A stretch of 26,154 bases of DNA from CAZVYN01 sp964631125. Lineage in GTDB: Bacteria > Eisenbacteria > RBG-16-71-46 > CAIMUX01. Shown piece after piece: positions 1 to 7,534 of this stretch (positions are counted from its first letter, which is position 1; each line of letters opens with the position of its first letter). The translations under genes were made by a program, and so were the position numbers. Under the pieces are notes generated by a model. That model ran no database searches and had not been told where the DNA came from. It saw nothing but the letters and a program-made list of their open reading frames with translations. The DNA lies in contig CAZVYN010000062.1 of NCBI GenBank assembly GCA_964631125.1, forward strand, positions 1-26,154. Direction: 5' to 3'.

Positions 1-590
1 TCCCCCCGCCCCGCCACGACCATCCCCTCCAGCGCGAACGGCCGACCCAGGAGCTCAGAGGCCAGTTCGACATCGCCATCGGCGAGCGCCGTGCGTACGC
101 GAGTGCTGCTGATGACCGCGCCGAAGCGTTCCACGGGAGAGAACATCTCGACGGCGAACCCTCGCCTCTCACCCTCCAGTCGAAGGAACTGAAGGTCGCC
201 CGCTCGATCGCGTCCGAACCGGAAGTCGCGCCCGAGCCAGAGCTCGCGGAGCGGAATGGTCTCCACCAGCAACTCGACGAAGTCGGTCGGCGTCAGACTC
301 GCGAGCGTCGGGGAAAACGGGAGGAGCCAACACCATGAGAGTCCGAGTTCGGTGAAGAGCCGGGCCTGCTGCTCCCGCGTGGTGAGCCGCCGGGGTCGTC
401 CGCCCGGGCTCAAGACTTCCCCCGGATGCGGATCGAAACCGATGACGCCCGCGCTTGCGCCGGACTGTAGCGCCCGGCCCCGCACGTGCTCCAAGAGAGC
501 CCGGTGGCCGCGATGCACGCCGTCAAAGACGCCGATCGTCGCAACGACTCCGGGCGCCGCGAGCGGGGATCGTCGAGGCGTCGGCGTCAG
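1..590 (-). CDS. ribF: Bifunctional riboflavin kinase / FAD synthetase RibF (3' end cut by window edge)
   Basis: This is the N-terminal FAD-synthetase half of RibF, which adenylylates FMN to FAD; the C-terminal riboflavin kinase half lies beyond the left edge. My translation of the minus strand shows the nucleotidyltransferase ATP site TIGVFDGVHRGH near residue 20, then FDPHPGEVL, the flavin/ATP motif GRDFRFGRDRAGD, and ISSTRVR. All occur in the order expected of RibF. No ATG, GTG or TTG lies upstream in this frame. The likeliest start is CTG at 590-588, which overlaps the truB stop in a 4-nt CTGA, about 18 residues before TIGVFDG as expected for the family. A GGAG lies 8 nt upstream of that CTG. 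Identity is secure; the start is uncertain. It is the last visible gene of the rimP-nusA-infB cluster, the usual place for ribF after truB. Confidence 0.9.
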   Translation of the reverse strand, partial: MTPTPRRSPLAAPGVVATIGVFDGVHRGHRALLEHVRGRALQSGASAGVIGFDPHPGEVLSPGGRPRRLTTREQQARLFTELGLSWCWLLPFSPTLASLTPTDFVELLVETIPLRELWLGRDFRFGRDRAGDLQFLRLEGERRGFAVEMFSPVERFGAVISSTRVRTALADGDVELASELLGRPFALEGMVVAGRG

Positions 591-1531
591 ACCACGCGCT
601 CCAGGCGGAGTCCCAACGACTCGCGCAGAGTGCGTTCCGCCGGGCCGGGCACGAGGGACAGCGATCCGATCGCAAGCAAGTCGCCTTCCGGCCCCACGAT
701 CCGGACCGACTGGTCGGCGGACGGATCGAAGTCGAATTCCAGCGCCTGCCAGGGCGGCGCCGCACCGTGACGGATGCGGTGGGTCCACTTTCGCTCGACA
801 CGGACGAGAGGAAGATGGCCGAGCGCCTCGCTCATCGGAATGGCGCGTGCGAGCAATCCCTCACGCTCGGAACAGGGTCGTGAGATCAGACGGCAGGCAT
901 CGGCCACTTCGAATCGCCCGACGCGCGAGCGTACGAGTGACTCGATGACTCCGATCGTGCCGAGGCGGCTCGCCAGATCCTCGGCCAAGGTGCGGATGTA
1001 GGTCCCTTTGCCGCAGACGACCTCGAAATCGGCGCGCGGAGGATCGTAGCCGCGGATGTCGAAACTCGCGATGTCGATCGGACGCGGCGACCGCTCGACC
1101 TCGACCCCGCGGCGTGCGAGCTCGTAGAGGCGTCGTCCTTCGTGCTTGACCGCGGACACCATGGGCGGCACCTGCAACGTCCGCCCCAGGAACGTCGAGG
1201 CCGCATCCTGCACCTGTCCTCGAGCCATCGGCGGCACGGGCGCTTCCGCCACGCGCTCCCCCCCGAGGTCGCCACTCGCGGTGCGCCAGCCGAAGCGGAT
1301 CGTCCCGGTGTACTCCTTCGGCAAGTCGACCAGGTGCGGAAGCAACTTGGTGGCGCGACCGACCGCCATCATCAGGACACCACTGGCGAGCGGATCGAGA
1401 CTGCCGCCGTGGCCGACCTGACGCTGCCCGAGGATCCGGCGGACGCGCGCGACGGCGTCATGGCTCGTCCACGAGACTTCCTTGTAGATCACGAGCACGA
1501 AGCCGGCGCCCGGCTCCGCGGTCGTCGTCAC
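587..1531 (-). CDS. truB: tRNA pseudouridine(55) synthase TruB
   Basis: TruB isomerises uridine-55 in the T-loop of tRNAs to pseudouridine. The 314-residue product has the usual length. The catalytic loop reads GHGGSLDPLASGVL, with the nucleophilic Asp at residue 46; the family consensus is GHTGTLDP, so the first Thr is Gly here. Other conserved blocks are KEYTG (72-76, with the conserved Tyr), PPMVSAVKHEGRRLYELAR (122-140) and GKGTYIRTLAEDL (174-186). The C-terminal part resembles a PUA-like domain. The start is GTG at 1531-1529, overlapping the rbfA stop as GTGA, so translation is probably coupled to rbfA. The stop overlaps the proposed ribF start in the same way. Confidence 0.95.
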   Translation of the reverse strand: MTTTAEPGAGFVLVIYKEVSWTSHDAVARVRRILGQRQVGHGGSLDPLASGVLMMAVGRATKLLPHLVDLPKEYTGTIRFGWRTASGDLGGERVAEAPVPPMARGQVQDAASTFLGRTLQVPPMVSAVKHEGRRLYELARRGVEVERSPRPIDIASFDIRGYDPPRADFEVVCGKGTYIRTLAEDLASRLGTIGVIESLVRSRVGRFEVADACRLISRPCSEREGLLARAIPMSEALGHLPLVRVERKWTHRIRHGAAPPWQALEFDFDPSADQSVRIVGPEGDLLAIGSLSLVPGPAERTLRESLGLRLERVV

Positions 1532-1908
1532 TCGTCGTCCTCGGCCGCCGGGCCGGCTCCGGTCTCGGTGAACCCGAGTTCTCGGAGGACCTCTTGGATG
1601 CGAAGAGAATTGGCGAGACCTTGGTCGGCCCGGAAGCGCAGTTCGGGCGACTTGCGAAGTTCGAGTCGGCGTCCGAGTTCGGTGCGAAGGAACGGGGCCG
1701 CGTGCGCCAGCACCCGGAGGCTGGCTTCCTGACCGGCGTCGTCTCCCAGCGTCGAGATGAAGACGCGCGCATAGCCCAGGTCAGCGGAGACTTCGACCCG
1801 GACGACCGTCACCCACCCGAGGCGCGGGTCACGCACCTTCGTGCGCAAGATCTCTCCCAGCTCGCGCCGGATCTCTTCTTGCACGCGCTCGATGCGGACG
1901 CCCTTCAC
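1528..1908 (-). CDS. rbfA: 30S ribosome-binding factor RbfA
   Basis: RbfA binds the maturing 30S subunit and helps finish 16S rRNA 5'-end processing. The 126-residue product starts at GTG (1908-1906) with GAGAGG just upstream, giving MKGVRIERVQEEIRRELGEI. It has the KH-like fold pattern and the typical VRDPRLGWVTVVRVEVSADL and ARVFISTLGD blocks. The C-terminus has the family's LANSLRIQEVLREL helix, then an acidic tail ending AAEDDE. An open frame continues upstream to 2214, so automatic annotation would give a 228-residue protein. Residues before the GTG belong to the frameshifted ylxP reading frame, so I treat the longer form as an artefact. The stop overlaps the truB GTG by 4 nt (GTGA). Confidence 0.92.
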   Translation of the reverse strand: MKGVRIERVQEEIRRELGEILRTKVRDPRLGWVTVVRVEVSADLGYARVFISTLGDDAGQEASLRVLAHAAPFLRTELGRRLELRKSPELRFRADQGLANSLRIQEVLRELGFTETGAGPAAEDDE

Positions 1909-1918
1909 GCGGTACCTC

Positions 1919-2214
1919 TCATGCTCCTTGCAGCCGTCCCACCCGCTCGCGCTGGTCGACCACGACCACTCGCGGGTCTTCCTCGACAAACCTACGCATC
2001 GCCGCCACGGCGTCTCGACGCGCGACGGACTCGAAACTACCAGCGCAACTCCGAGCGCCGCACGCTGCCACAAGTCCTGGAACTCGACTTCGGCGACCGA
2101 CGCACCGAATCGATCCGACAATCGATCCTTCAACCGACGGATGACGGCGCGCTTCTCCTTGAGCGACTGGCTCTGCGGAACGAGCAGCTCGATCCGAGCG
2201 ACGACATAGAACAT
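1919..2214 (-). pseudogene. ylxP: YlxP-family (DUF503) protein with apparent 1-nt frameshift
   Basis: DUF503/YlxP proteins are about 95-residue proteins of poorly known function, very often encoded between infB and rbfA as here. The first frame gives MFYVVARIELLVPQSQSLKE and then VEFQDLWQRAALGVALVV, both typical of the family. At 2031-2040 the family similarity jumps to another frame, which reads FESVARRDAVAAMRRFVEED and DQRERVG and stops at 1919-1921. The stretch from ATG to that stop is 296 nt, one base short of 99 codons, which fits a single missing base near the TTT at 2034-2036. With one base restored the product is 98 residues, normal for the family. No canonical slippery heptamer is visible. 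It may be a sequencing or assembly indel rather than a true loss. Confidence 0.8.
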
Positions 2215-2237
2215 ACGGCCCTTCGGGGCTCGGGCCG

Positions 2238-2286
2238 CAGCGCGGCGGGCGAAAGAGCGTCTGGCGACAGCGCGGTGGGCGAGAGA
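2238..2286. repeat. Two 19-bp direct repeats, 30-bp period, in the infB-ylxP spacer
   Basis: Copies at 2238-2256 (cagcgcggcgggcgaaaga) and 2268-2286 (cagcgcggtgggcgagaga) match at 17 of 19 positions. They fill most of the 99-nt gap between the infB stop and the ylxP start. No role is evident. Confidence 0.7.
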
Positions 2287-2313
2287 ACTGGAAGGCCAGC
2301 GCGCCCCCGCGGG

Positions 2314-4941
2314 CTACTCGATCTTCCGGGCGACCTCTTCCACCGTGTACGACTCGATGACGTCGCCTTCCTTCAGGTCGTCGTAGCCATCCAGCCCGAT
2401 GCCGCACTCGAAGCCGGTCATCACCTCGCGAGCGTCGTCCTTGACCCGCTTGATCGAGGCGAACTTCCCATCGAAGACGACATCGACCCCGCGGTAGACC
2501 CGCGCGCGGTCGTTTCGCTTGATCGAACCCGAGACGACGAAACAGCCGGCGATGGTCCCGACCTTGGCGACTCGGAAGATGCGACGGACCTCGGCCGAGC
2601 CCGAGATCTTCTCGATCTTGTCGGGCGAGAGCAGGCCGCTCATCGCGTCTTTGATCTCTTTCTCGACTTCGTAGATGACGCGGTAAAGACGGACGTCGAC
2701 CTTCTCGGTCAGCGCGAGCTGGTGCGCCTTGCTGTCGGGCCGCGTGTGGAAACCGACCACGATGGCGCCCGACGCCTTGGCCAGCAGCACGTCCGATTCG
2801 TTGATCAGGCCCACGCCTTCGTGGATGATCCGTACCCGGACCTCTCCGTGCGTGATCTTGCCCAGGTGATCGCGCAGGACTTCGATCGAGCCGCCCACAT
2901 CGGCCTTGAGGACGATGTTGAGTTCCTTTAGTTCGCCCTTCTTGATCCTCTCCTGGATCGATTGGAGCGAGATGGTCTGAGACGACAGCCGGTGCTCGTG
3001 CTCGCGCTGGACCTGCCCGCGGTGCAGCGCGATCTCCCGCGCCTTCGCCTCGTCCCGCATGACCACGAGGCCGTCGCCGGCCGCCGGAACGCCGGACCAC
3101 CCGAGGAGCTCGACCGGCGTGGAAGGCGGCGCCTCGAGCACACGGGTTCCTCTTTCGTCGTTCATCGCTCGCACCCGTCCGAATTGCGATCCGCAGAAGA
3201 ACGCATCCCCCACGCGAAGCGTGCCGTTCTGCACGAGGACGGTCGCGACGACTCCGCGACCGGCATCCCGCCTCGACTCGATCACCGCCCCCTTGGCTGG
3301 CCGATCGGGCTGAGCCTTCAGATCCAACAGCTCCGCCACGATGAGGATCATCTCGAGCAGCTTGTCGACGTTGGTGCCCTGTTTGGCCGAGATCTCCACC
3401 GCGACCGTCGTGCCGCCCCAGTCCTCGACCAGGACACCCGCATCGGCCAGTTCCTTCTTGATCCGATCGACGTTGGCGTTGGCCAGATCGATCTTGTTGA
3501 TCGCGACCACGATCGGGACGTTCGCAGCCTTGGCGTGGTTGATCGCCTCGATCGTCTGCGGCCGGACGCGATCGTCCGCCGCCACGACGAGCACGACCAA
3601 GTCAGTGACCTGCGCTCCTCGCGCGCGCATCGCGGTGAACGCCTCGTGGCCCGGCGTATCGAGGAATGCGATGTTTCCGGCGGGCAGGCGGACGAGATAG
3701 GCGCCGATGTGCTGCGTGATTCCGCCCGATTCGCCCTCGATCACCTTTGCCTTGCGGATGAAGTCGAGCAGGCTGGTCTTTCCGTGGTCGACGTGACCCA
3801 TCACCGTCACGATGGGAGCACGGTGCTTGCTCTCGTATTCCTGCTCCAGCTCCTCGACCGCTTCCGCCTCGACGCCCAGTTCCGTCTCGAATTCAGGCTC
3901 GAGCTCGAACTCCAGCATGATCGTCGTGATGGCGTCCTTGTCGAGCCGCCGATTGATGTTCGCCAGGATCCCGAGCGACAGGCAGACCTGGATCACCTCG
4001 GTCGGCTTGACCTCCATGATCGAGGCCAACTCGGCCACGGTGACGAACTCGTGCACCTTGACCTTGCGGCTCTCCTCCACGACGTCTCCGTCCTCGGGTC
4101 GGCGCCTTCGGCGCGACCGCGGGCGATTGCCGTCCATTCCGGAAATGACCCGGCGCACGTTCTCGCGCACCGCCGCCTCATTCACGGTCGAGCCCTTCGG
4201 CTTCTTGCGGCGTCCACCGCGCGCGCCGCCACCGCCGAGACCAAGGGTTCGAGGTGCGGTCATGCCCGGCCGCGCGTACCCGCCAGGAGGCCCGCCCGCA
4301 GAGCCGCCCGACGACGGCCCGGGTCGCGGCGACGTCGGTCGGTAGTTGGGCTGCTGCGCATACGGACCCGCACCGGCACGCGGCGGACCTCCCGGCGCGC
4401 TCGGCGGCGGGGCCGGACGCGGCGGAGGCGTCGGGGTCGAGTGCGTTCGGGGCTGTTGCGGACCGTAGCCCGGAGCGCCCGGCGCCCGAGGAGGCGTGCG
4501 TGCCGGCAGCGGTCCGGACGCGGAACCCGACGAGGGCGAGACGGGCCTGGGCGGCGGAGCGGTCCCCGGCGGAGTCGAGGGATGGGCCGTCCCTGCGGGT
4601 GCGATCCCGCTCGAAGTTCCACCCGGGGGGACGCCGCCCGGAGTCCCGGATGGCGAAGGCGACGTCGTCCGCGCACTGGGAGCAATCGGCGCGGAACTCG
4701 GAGCCGGACGCGACTCGATCCCCGGTCGCGCAGAGTCTCCGTGAATCGCCTGCTTCCGCGCAGTCTCGGTCTTCACCTTCTCGCGCGCCTCGGAGATCTT
4801 CCCGCGAATGCGCAGGACGAGGTCGTCCTCGATCGCGGACATGTGACTCTTCACGTCCTCACCGAGCTCGGTGATGATGTGCACCAGCGCGTCGCTGGAG
4901 ATCTTGAGTTCGCGCGCTAGTTGGAAGACCCGAACCTTCAA
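2314..4941 (-). CDS. infB: Translation initiation factor IF-2
   Basis: IF-2 is the GTPase that brings fMet-tRNA to the 30S subunit and promotes 50S joining. An upstream ATG at 4959 gives 881 residues. The TTG at 4941-4939 is the better start: GGGGAGG lies 6 nt before it and the product then begins KVRVFQLARELKISSDALV, the classic IF2-N start (about 875 residues). Numbered from the ATG, a Pro/Gly/Ala/Ser-rich low-complexity linker covers about 80-255 and a second IF2-N module about 298-350. The G domain follows with P-loop GHVDHGKT (388-395), DTPGHEAF (434-441), NKID (488-491) and SAK (524-526), then domains II-IV. nusA is 73-91 nt upstream on the same strand; the small ylxR and L7Ae-like genes often found between them are absent. 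Confidence 0.97.
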   Translation of the reverse strand: MKVRVFQLARELKISSDALVHIITELGEDVKSHMSAIEDDLVLRIRGKISEAREKVKTETARKQAIHGDSARPGIESRPAPSSAPIAPSARTTSPSPSGTPGGVPPGGTSSGIAPAGTAHPSTPPGTAPPPRPVSPSSGSASGPLPARTPPRAPGAPGYGPQQPRTHSTPTPPPRPAPPPSAPGGPPRAGAGPYAQQPNYRPTSPRPGPSSGGSAGGPPGGYARPGMTAPRTLGLGGGGARGGRRKKPKGSTVNEAAVRENVRRVISGMDGNRPRSRRRRRPEDGDVVEESRKVKVHEFVTVAELASIMEVKPTEVIQVCLSLGILANINRRLDKDAITTIMLEFELEPEFETELGVEAEAVEELEQEYESKHRAPIVTVMGHVDHGKTSLLDFIRKAKVIEGESGGITQHIGAYLVRLPAGNIAFLDTPGHEAFTAMRARGAQVTDLVVLVVAADDRVRPQTIEAINHAKAANVPIVVAINKIDLANANVDRIKKELADAGVLVEDWGGTTVAVEISAKQGTNVDKLLEMILIVAELLDLKAQPDRPAKGAVIESRRDAGRGVVATVLVQNGTLRVGDAFFCGSQFGRVRAMNDERGTRVLEAPPSTPVELLGWSGVPAAGDGLVVMRDEAKAREIALHRGQVQREHEHRLSSQTISLQSIQERIKKGELKELNIVLKADVGGSIEVLRDHLGKITHGEVRVRIIHEGVGLINESDVLLAKASGAIVVGFHTRPDSKAHQLALTEKVDVRLYRVIYEVEKEIKDAMSGLLSPDKIEKISGSAEVRRIFRVAKVGTIAGCFVVSGSIKRNDRARVYRGVDVVFDGKFASIKRVKDDAREVMTGFECGIGLDGYDDLKEGDVIESYTVEEVARKIE

Positions 4942-5032
4942 GCACTGCCTCCCCTGCATGGCCGAGCGAACCCGAATGCGGGTCCGCGGCGCCTTTTCCC
5001 GTGCCGATCCTTCACTTCGATCCTATCTGCTC

Positions 5033-6622
5033 TCAGGCCGGGCCGGACGGCCCTTCGGTCGAACGGGATTCGTTGTGTGGCGGCGATTCGCTTTCCGCAT
5101 CCTCGAGATCGGGCTCGACCCCCTCGGCGCTTTCCAAGGCGGCGAGACGCGCGTCTGTCTCGGCCTCGCTCTCGTCGGCCGCATCGACCGGCTTCACCTG
5201 CGCGGCGAGTTCCGGCTCACCGGGCTCTCCCGCGGTTTCGAGAACCTGTCCGTTGGCGTCGGACCCTGCTGGTTCGTCGCCGTCCGAGTCGCCGTCCGAG
5301 TCGCCGTCCGAGTCGCTGTCCGAGTCGCTGTCCTCGATCGACTCCGTCCGCGGGGAGGCGATGCCTGCCGCCCGCTCCTCCAGCACCTGGCCGCCCAGGG
5401 TGAGGATCCGCGTCGCCGTCCGCTCTCCGATGCCGGGAATCGCCATCAGTTCCTCGACGGAACTCTGCATCACATCTTGCAGCGTCTCCTTGCCTGCCTT
5501 GATCAGGCGTTCGACGTTGCGCGCGCCGAGTTCGGCCTGGAGTTCTTCGAGGTCGATGACGCCGACCCCGCCCACGCTCGACGACGCCTCGACCTGCGAC
5601 TGGCTCTTCAGATCGATTCCGAATCCGGTCAGTCGGCTGGCCAGGCGCGCGTTCTGTCCGCGCGCGCCGATGGCGAGGCTCAGATGGTCGTCCGGAACGA
5701 TGACCGAGACCCGACGTTCCGACTCGTTCACGGTCACGTCGAGAACACGGGCCGGAGAGAGCGCCCGGCTGACGAAGATCTTCGCGTCGGGACTCCACGG
5801 CACGATGTCGATCCTCTCACCGCCCAGTTCGCGCACGATCGCCTGGACCCGCGCCCCCTTCATGCCGACGCAGGCGCCGACCGGGTCGACGCGATCGTCG
5901 TGCGAGACGACCGAGATCTTGGTGCGGGATCCCGGCTCGCGCGCGATATCCCGGATCTCGACGACTCGCTCGAAGATCTCCGGCACTTCGTTCTCGAAGA
6001 GCCGCCGCACGAACTCCGGGTGCGTGCGGGAGAGCAGGAGCTGCGGACCCTTCTGATTCTTGTCCACCTCGACCAGGATCGCCCGCACCGGGTCGCCGAT
6101 CTTGAACCGATCGCGGAAGATCACGTCGCGGTGCGGGATGATCCCCTCTGTCTTCCCGATCTTGACGATGACGCTCCCTCGGTCGACCTGCGAGACGAGT
6201 CCGGAGATGATCTGTCCCTTGCGGTCGATGAACTCGGTGAAGACGTTCTCGCGCTCGGCCTCGCGCACGCGTTGGACCAAGACCTGCTTCGCCGCCTGGA
6301 TCGCGTTGCGGCCCATCTCCATCACCGGCACATCGACCGGCACAGTCTGGCCGAGCCGGACGCGGGGCGAGAGCTTGACCGCCTCTTCGTAGTCGATCTC
6401 CCCCGAGAGGTCGATCGCGACCTGGACGACCTTCTTGTGCACCCGCACGCGAATCACGCCCGAGGCCTGATCGAGGGTGACCTCGACATCCGCCGCCGAG
6501 GCGTACTTCTTCTTCGCCGCGCTCAGGAGCCCCGCCTCGAGCGTCTCCAGGAGCATCGCTCGATCAACGCTCTTCTCTCGCGCGATCTGCTTCAGTGCTT
6601 CGAGGATCTCTTCCGTCGCCAT
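5033..6622 (-). CDS. nusA: Transcription termination/antitermination factor NusA
   Basis: NusA binds RNA polymerase and nascent RNA, modulating pausing, termination and antitermination. The 529-residue product has the NusA N-terminal domain (about 1-130), an S1 domain (about 135-200), two KH domains with GMKG (253-256) and GARG (319-322), and one helix-hairpin-helix region with IPGIGERTATRIL (395-407). Residues after about 425 form an acidic, disordered tail with an SD/GD repeat (431-450). The ATG at 6622 has GGGGAG 5 nt upstream. rimP lies 109 nt upstream, the universal rimP-nusA-infB order. The acidic tail is the unusual part and is encoded by a 12-bp tandem repeat listed separately. Confidence 0.97.
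   Translation of the reverse strand: MATEEILEALKQIAREKSVDRAMLLETLEAGLLSAAKKKYASAADVEVTLDQASGVIRVRVHKKVVQVAIDLSGEIDYEEAVKLSPRVRLGQTVPVDVPVMEMGRNAIQAAKQVLVQRVREAERENVFTEFIDRKGQIISGLVSQVDRGSVIVKIGKTEGIIPHRDVIFRDRFKIGDPVRAILVEVDKNQKGPQLLLSRTHPEFVRRLFENEVPEIFERVVEIRDIAREPGSRTKISVVSHDDRVDPVGACVGMKGARVQAIVRELGGERIDIVPWSPDAKIFVSRALSPARVLDVTVNESERRVSVIVPDDHLSLAIGARGQNARLASRLTGFGIDLKSQSQVEASSSVGGVGVIDLEELQAELGARNVERLIKAGKETLQDVMQSSVEELMAIPGIGERTATRILTLGGQVLEERAAGIASPRTESIEDSDSDSDSDGDSDGDSDGDEPAGSDANGQVLETAGEPGEPELAAQVKPVDAADESEAETDARLAALESAEGVEPDLEDAESESPPHNESRSTEGPSGPA
5276..5333 (-). repeat. 12-bp tandem repeat encoding the acidic SD/GD tail of NusA
   Basis: On the plus strand the unit gtccgagtcgcc recurs about four to five times, the last copies changed to gtccgagtcgct. 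On the coding strand it gives alternating Ser-Asp and Gly-Asp residues (NusA 431-450). Nearly exact repeats suggest recent expansion. Confidence 0.8.
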
Positions 6623-6731
6623 CGGTCTCCCCGTCGTCTGCTATCTCTCTGGCTCTGGTCGATCTTGCGGCCCCGACTCGATCGAATCAATCCGCTCACT
6701 TCGCCGGCCTGTATCATCTCGTCAGCCTGTC

Positions 6732-7295
6732 TCACGTCGTCAGACGTTTCTCGTGTTCCGGTCGAGCCTTGGAGCTCTGTGCGGCCCGCACCTTCTCCCA
6801 TGGATCGATCCGCAGGTGCGCCTCCAGGATGTCGAGCTGGCGCACATGGCGCCGTCCGGTCGGCTCCAGGTCGATCCAGACGCCCTCGCCGTCCCACGGT
6901 CCGATTCGCCCGATGAGTGTCCGCGGTCCGTCATCGACTTGGGCGAGTTCGACCTGCGCGCGTTCGCCGATGAATCGCTCGAAGTGCCGCCGCGTCCAGA
7001 TCGGGCGGTTCATCCCCGGAGTGGAAACCTCGAGGGAGTACGCGTTCTGCAGCACCGGATCGGCGTCCAGGAGCCGGGCGATCTGCCGGCTGACTCGGGC
7101 GCAAGCATCGAGGTCCACGCCTTGGACCGGGGCGTCGGAAGCCGCGCCCCCGCCGGTCGGCGAATCCTCGTCTCTGTCGATGGTAAGCCGGAAATTCTGG
7201 ATCCGACGGCCGCCGGAGACCTGGCACTCGACCAGTTCGAGTCCGAGGGTCTGCAGGAGGGGCCGGACGAGAGTCTGGAGCTCGTCCCGACGCAT
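6732..7295 (-). CDS. rimP: Ribosome maturation factor RimP
   Basis: RimP assists 30S subunit maturation. The 187-residue product begins MRRDELQTLVRPLLQTLGLE, the usual RimP N-terminus, followed by ELVECQVSGG and the signature YSLEVSTPGMNRPI near residues 86-99. It ends in a C-terminal SH3-like region and a basic tail. The ATG at 7295 has GGAGGG 5 nt upstream. It is the first gene of the rimP-nusA-infB-ylxP-rbfA-truB-ribF cluster. A promoter should therefore lie in 7296-7449, where I see tandem repeats but no convincing hexamers. An insertion of about ten residues after the first Asp-rich strand (PTGGGAASDAPVQG) is a minor variation. Confidence 0.94.
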   Translation of the reverse strand: MRRDELQTLVRPLLQTLGLELVECQVSGGRRIQNFRLTIDRDEDSPTGGGAASDAPVQGVDLDACARVSRQIARLLDADPVLQNAYSLEVSTPGMNRPIWTRRHFERFIGERAQVELAQVDDGPRTLIGRIGPWDGEGVWIDLEPTGRRHVRQLDILEAHLRIDPWEKVRAAQSSKARPEHEKRLTT

Positions 7296-7354
7296 GATCC
7301 CTCCTCGCGGGTTACGGTCTGTCAGTTCGTTGGCGTCGGCTGAGTTGACACCGT

Positions 7355-7411
7355 TTCTCGCGACAACGCTTCTCTCGTGACTACGCTTCTCTCGTGACTA
7401 CGCTTCTATTG
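7355..7411. repeat. 17-bp tandem repeat in the rimP leader (about 3.5 copies)
   Basis: Two perfect copies of ttctctcgtgactacgc lie at 7370-7386 and 7387-7403. A degenerate 15-nt copy precedes them (7355-7369) and an 8-nt stub follows. The array is 60 nt upstream of rimP, where the operon's promoter or leader should be. A 12-bp palindrome, agagacgtctct (7414-7425), flanks it. It could bind a regulator or simply be slippage DNA. Confidence 0.8.
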
Positions 7412-7449
7412 AAAGAGACGTCTCTCGGACCGGGACCAAATCCGGCCCC

Positions 7450-7476
7450 AAACAAAAACGTGGACGGCTGCCCACG
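7450..7476 (-). terminator. Intrinsic terminator after the sprA / glutaminyl cyclase unit
   Basis: On the minus strand cgtgggcagccgtccacg forms a 7-bp stem (one G-T pair) with a 4-nt loop, directly followed by TTTTTGTTT. It sits about 60 nt past the cyclase stop and before the rimP leader, so it should separate the two transcripts. Confidence 0.8.
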
Positions 7477-7534
7477 CGCTGCGACCCTAGCCGAACCTTC
7501 GAGGTGAGAGCAAGCGGCATCCCAGCCGGGTCGT

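Noticed and set aside
1528..2214. A 228-residue YlxP-RbfA fusion protein
   Set aside because: The middle residues (about 62-100) do not resemble either family, while another frame restores the YlxP C-terminus and its stop. A good GTG start with a ribosome site exists for rbfA alone.
2962..4920. Long plus-strand open frame opposite infB (652 codons), and similar long frames opposite nusA, sprA and aroB
   Set aside because: They mirror well-identified minus-strand genes, have no recognisable domains, and show Arg/Asp/His-rich composition typical of antisense frames in high-GC DNA.
7345..7373. Plus-strand TTGACA at 7345-7350 as a promoter
   Set aside because: No plausible -10 follows at 16-18 bp and no plus-strand gene lies downstream; the next genes on both sides are on the minus strand.
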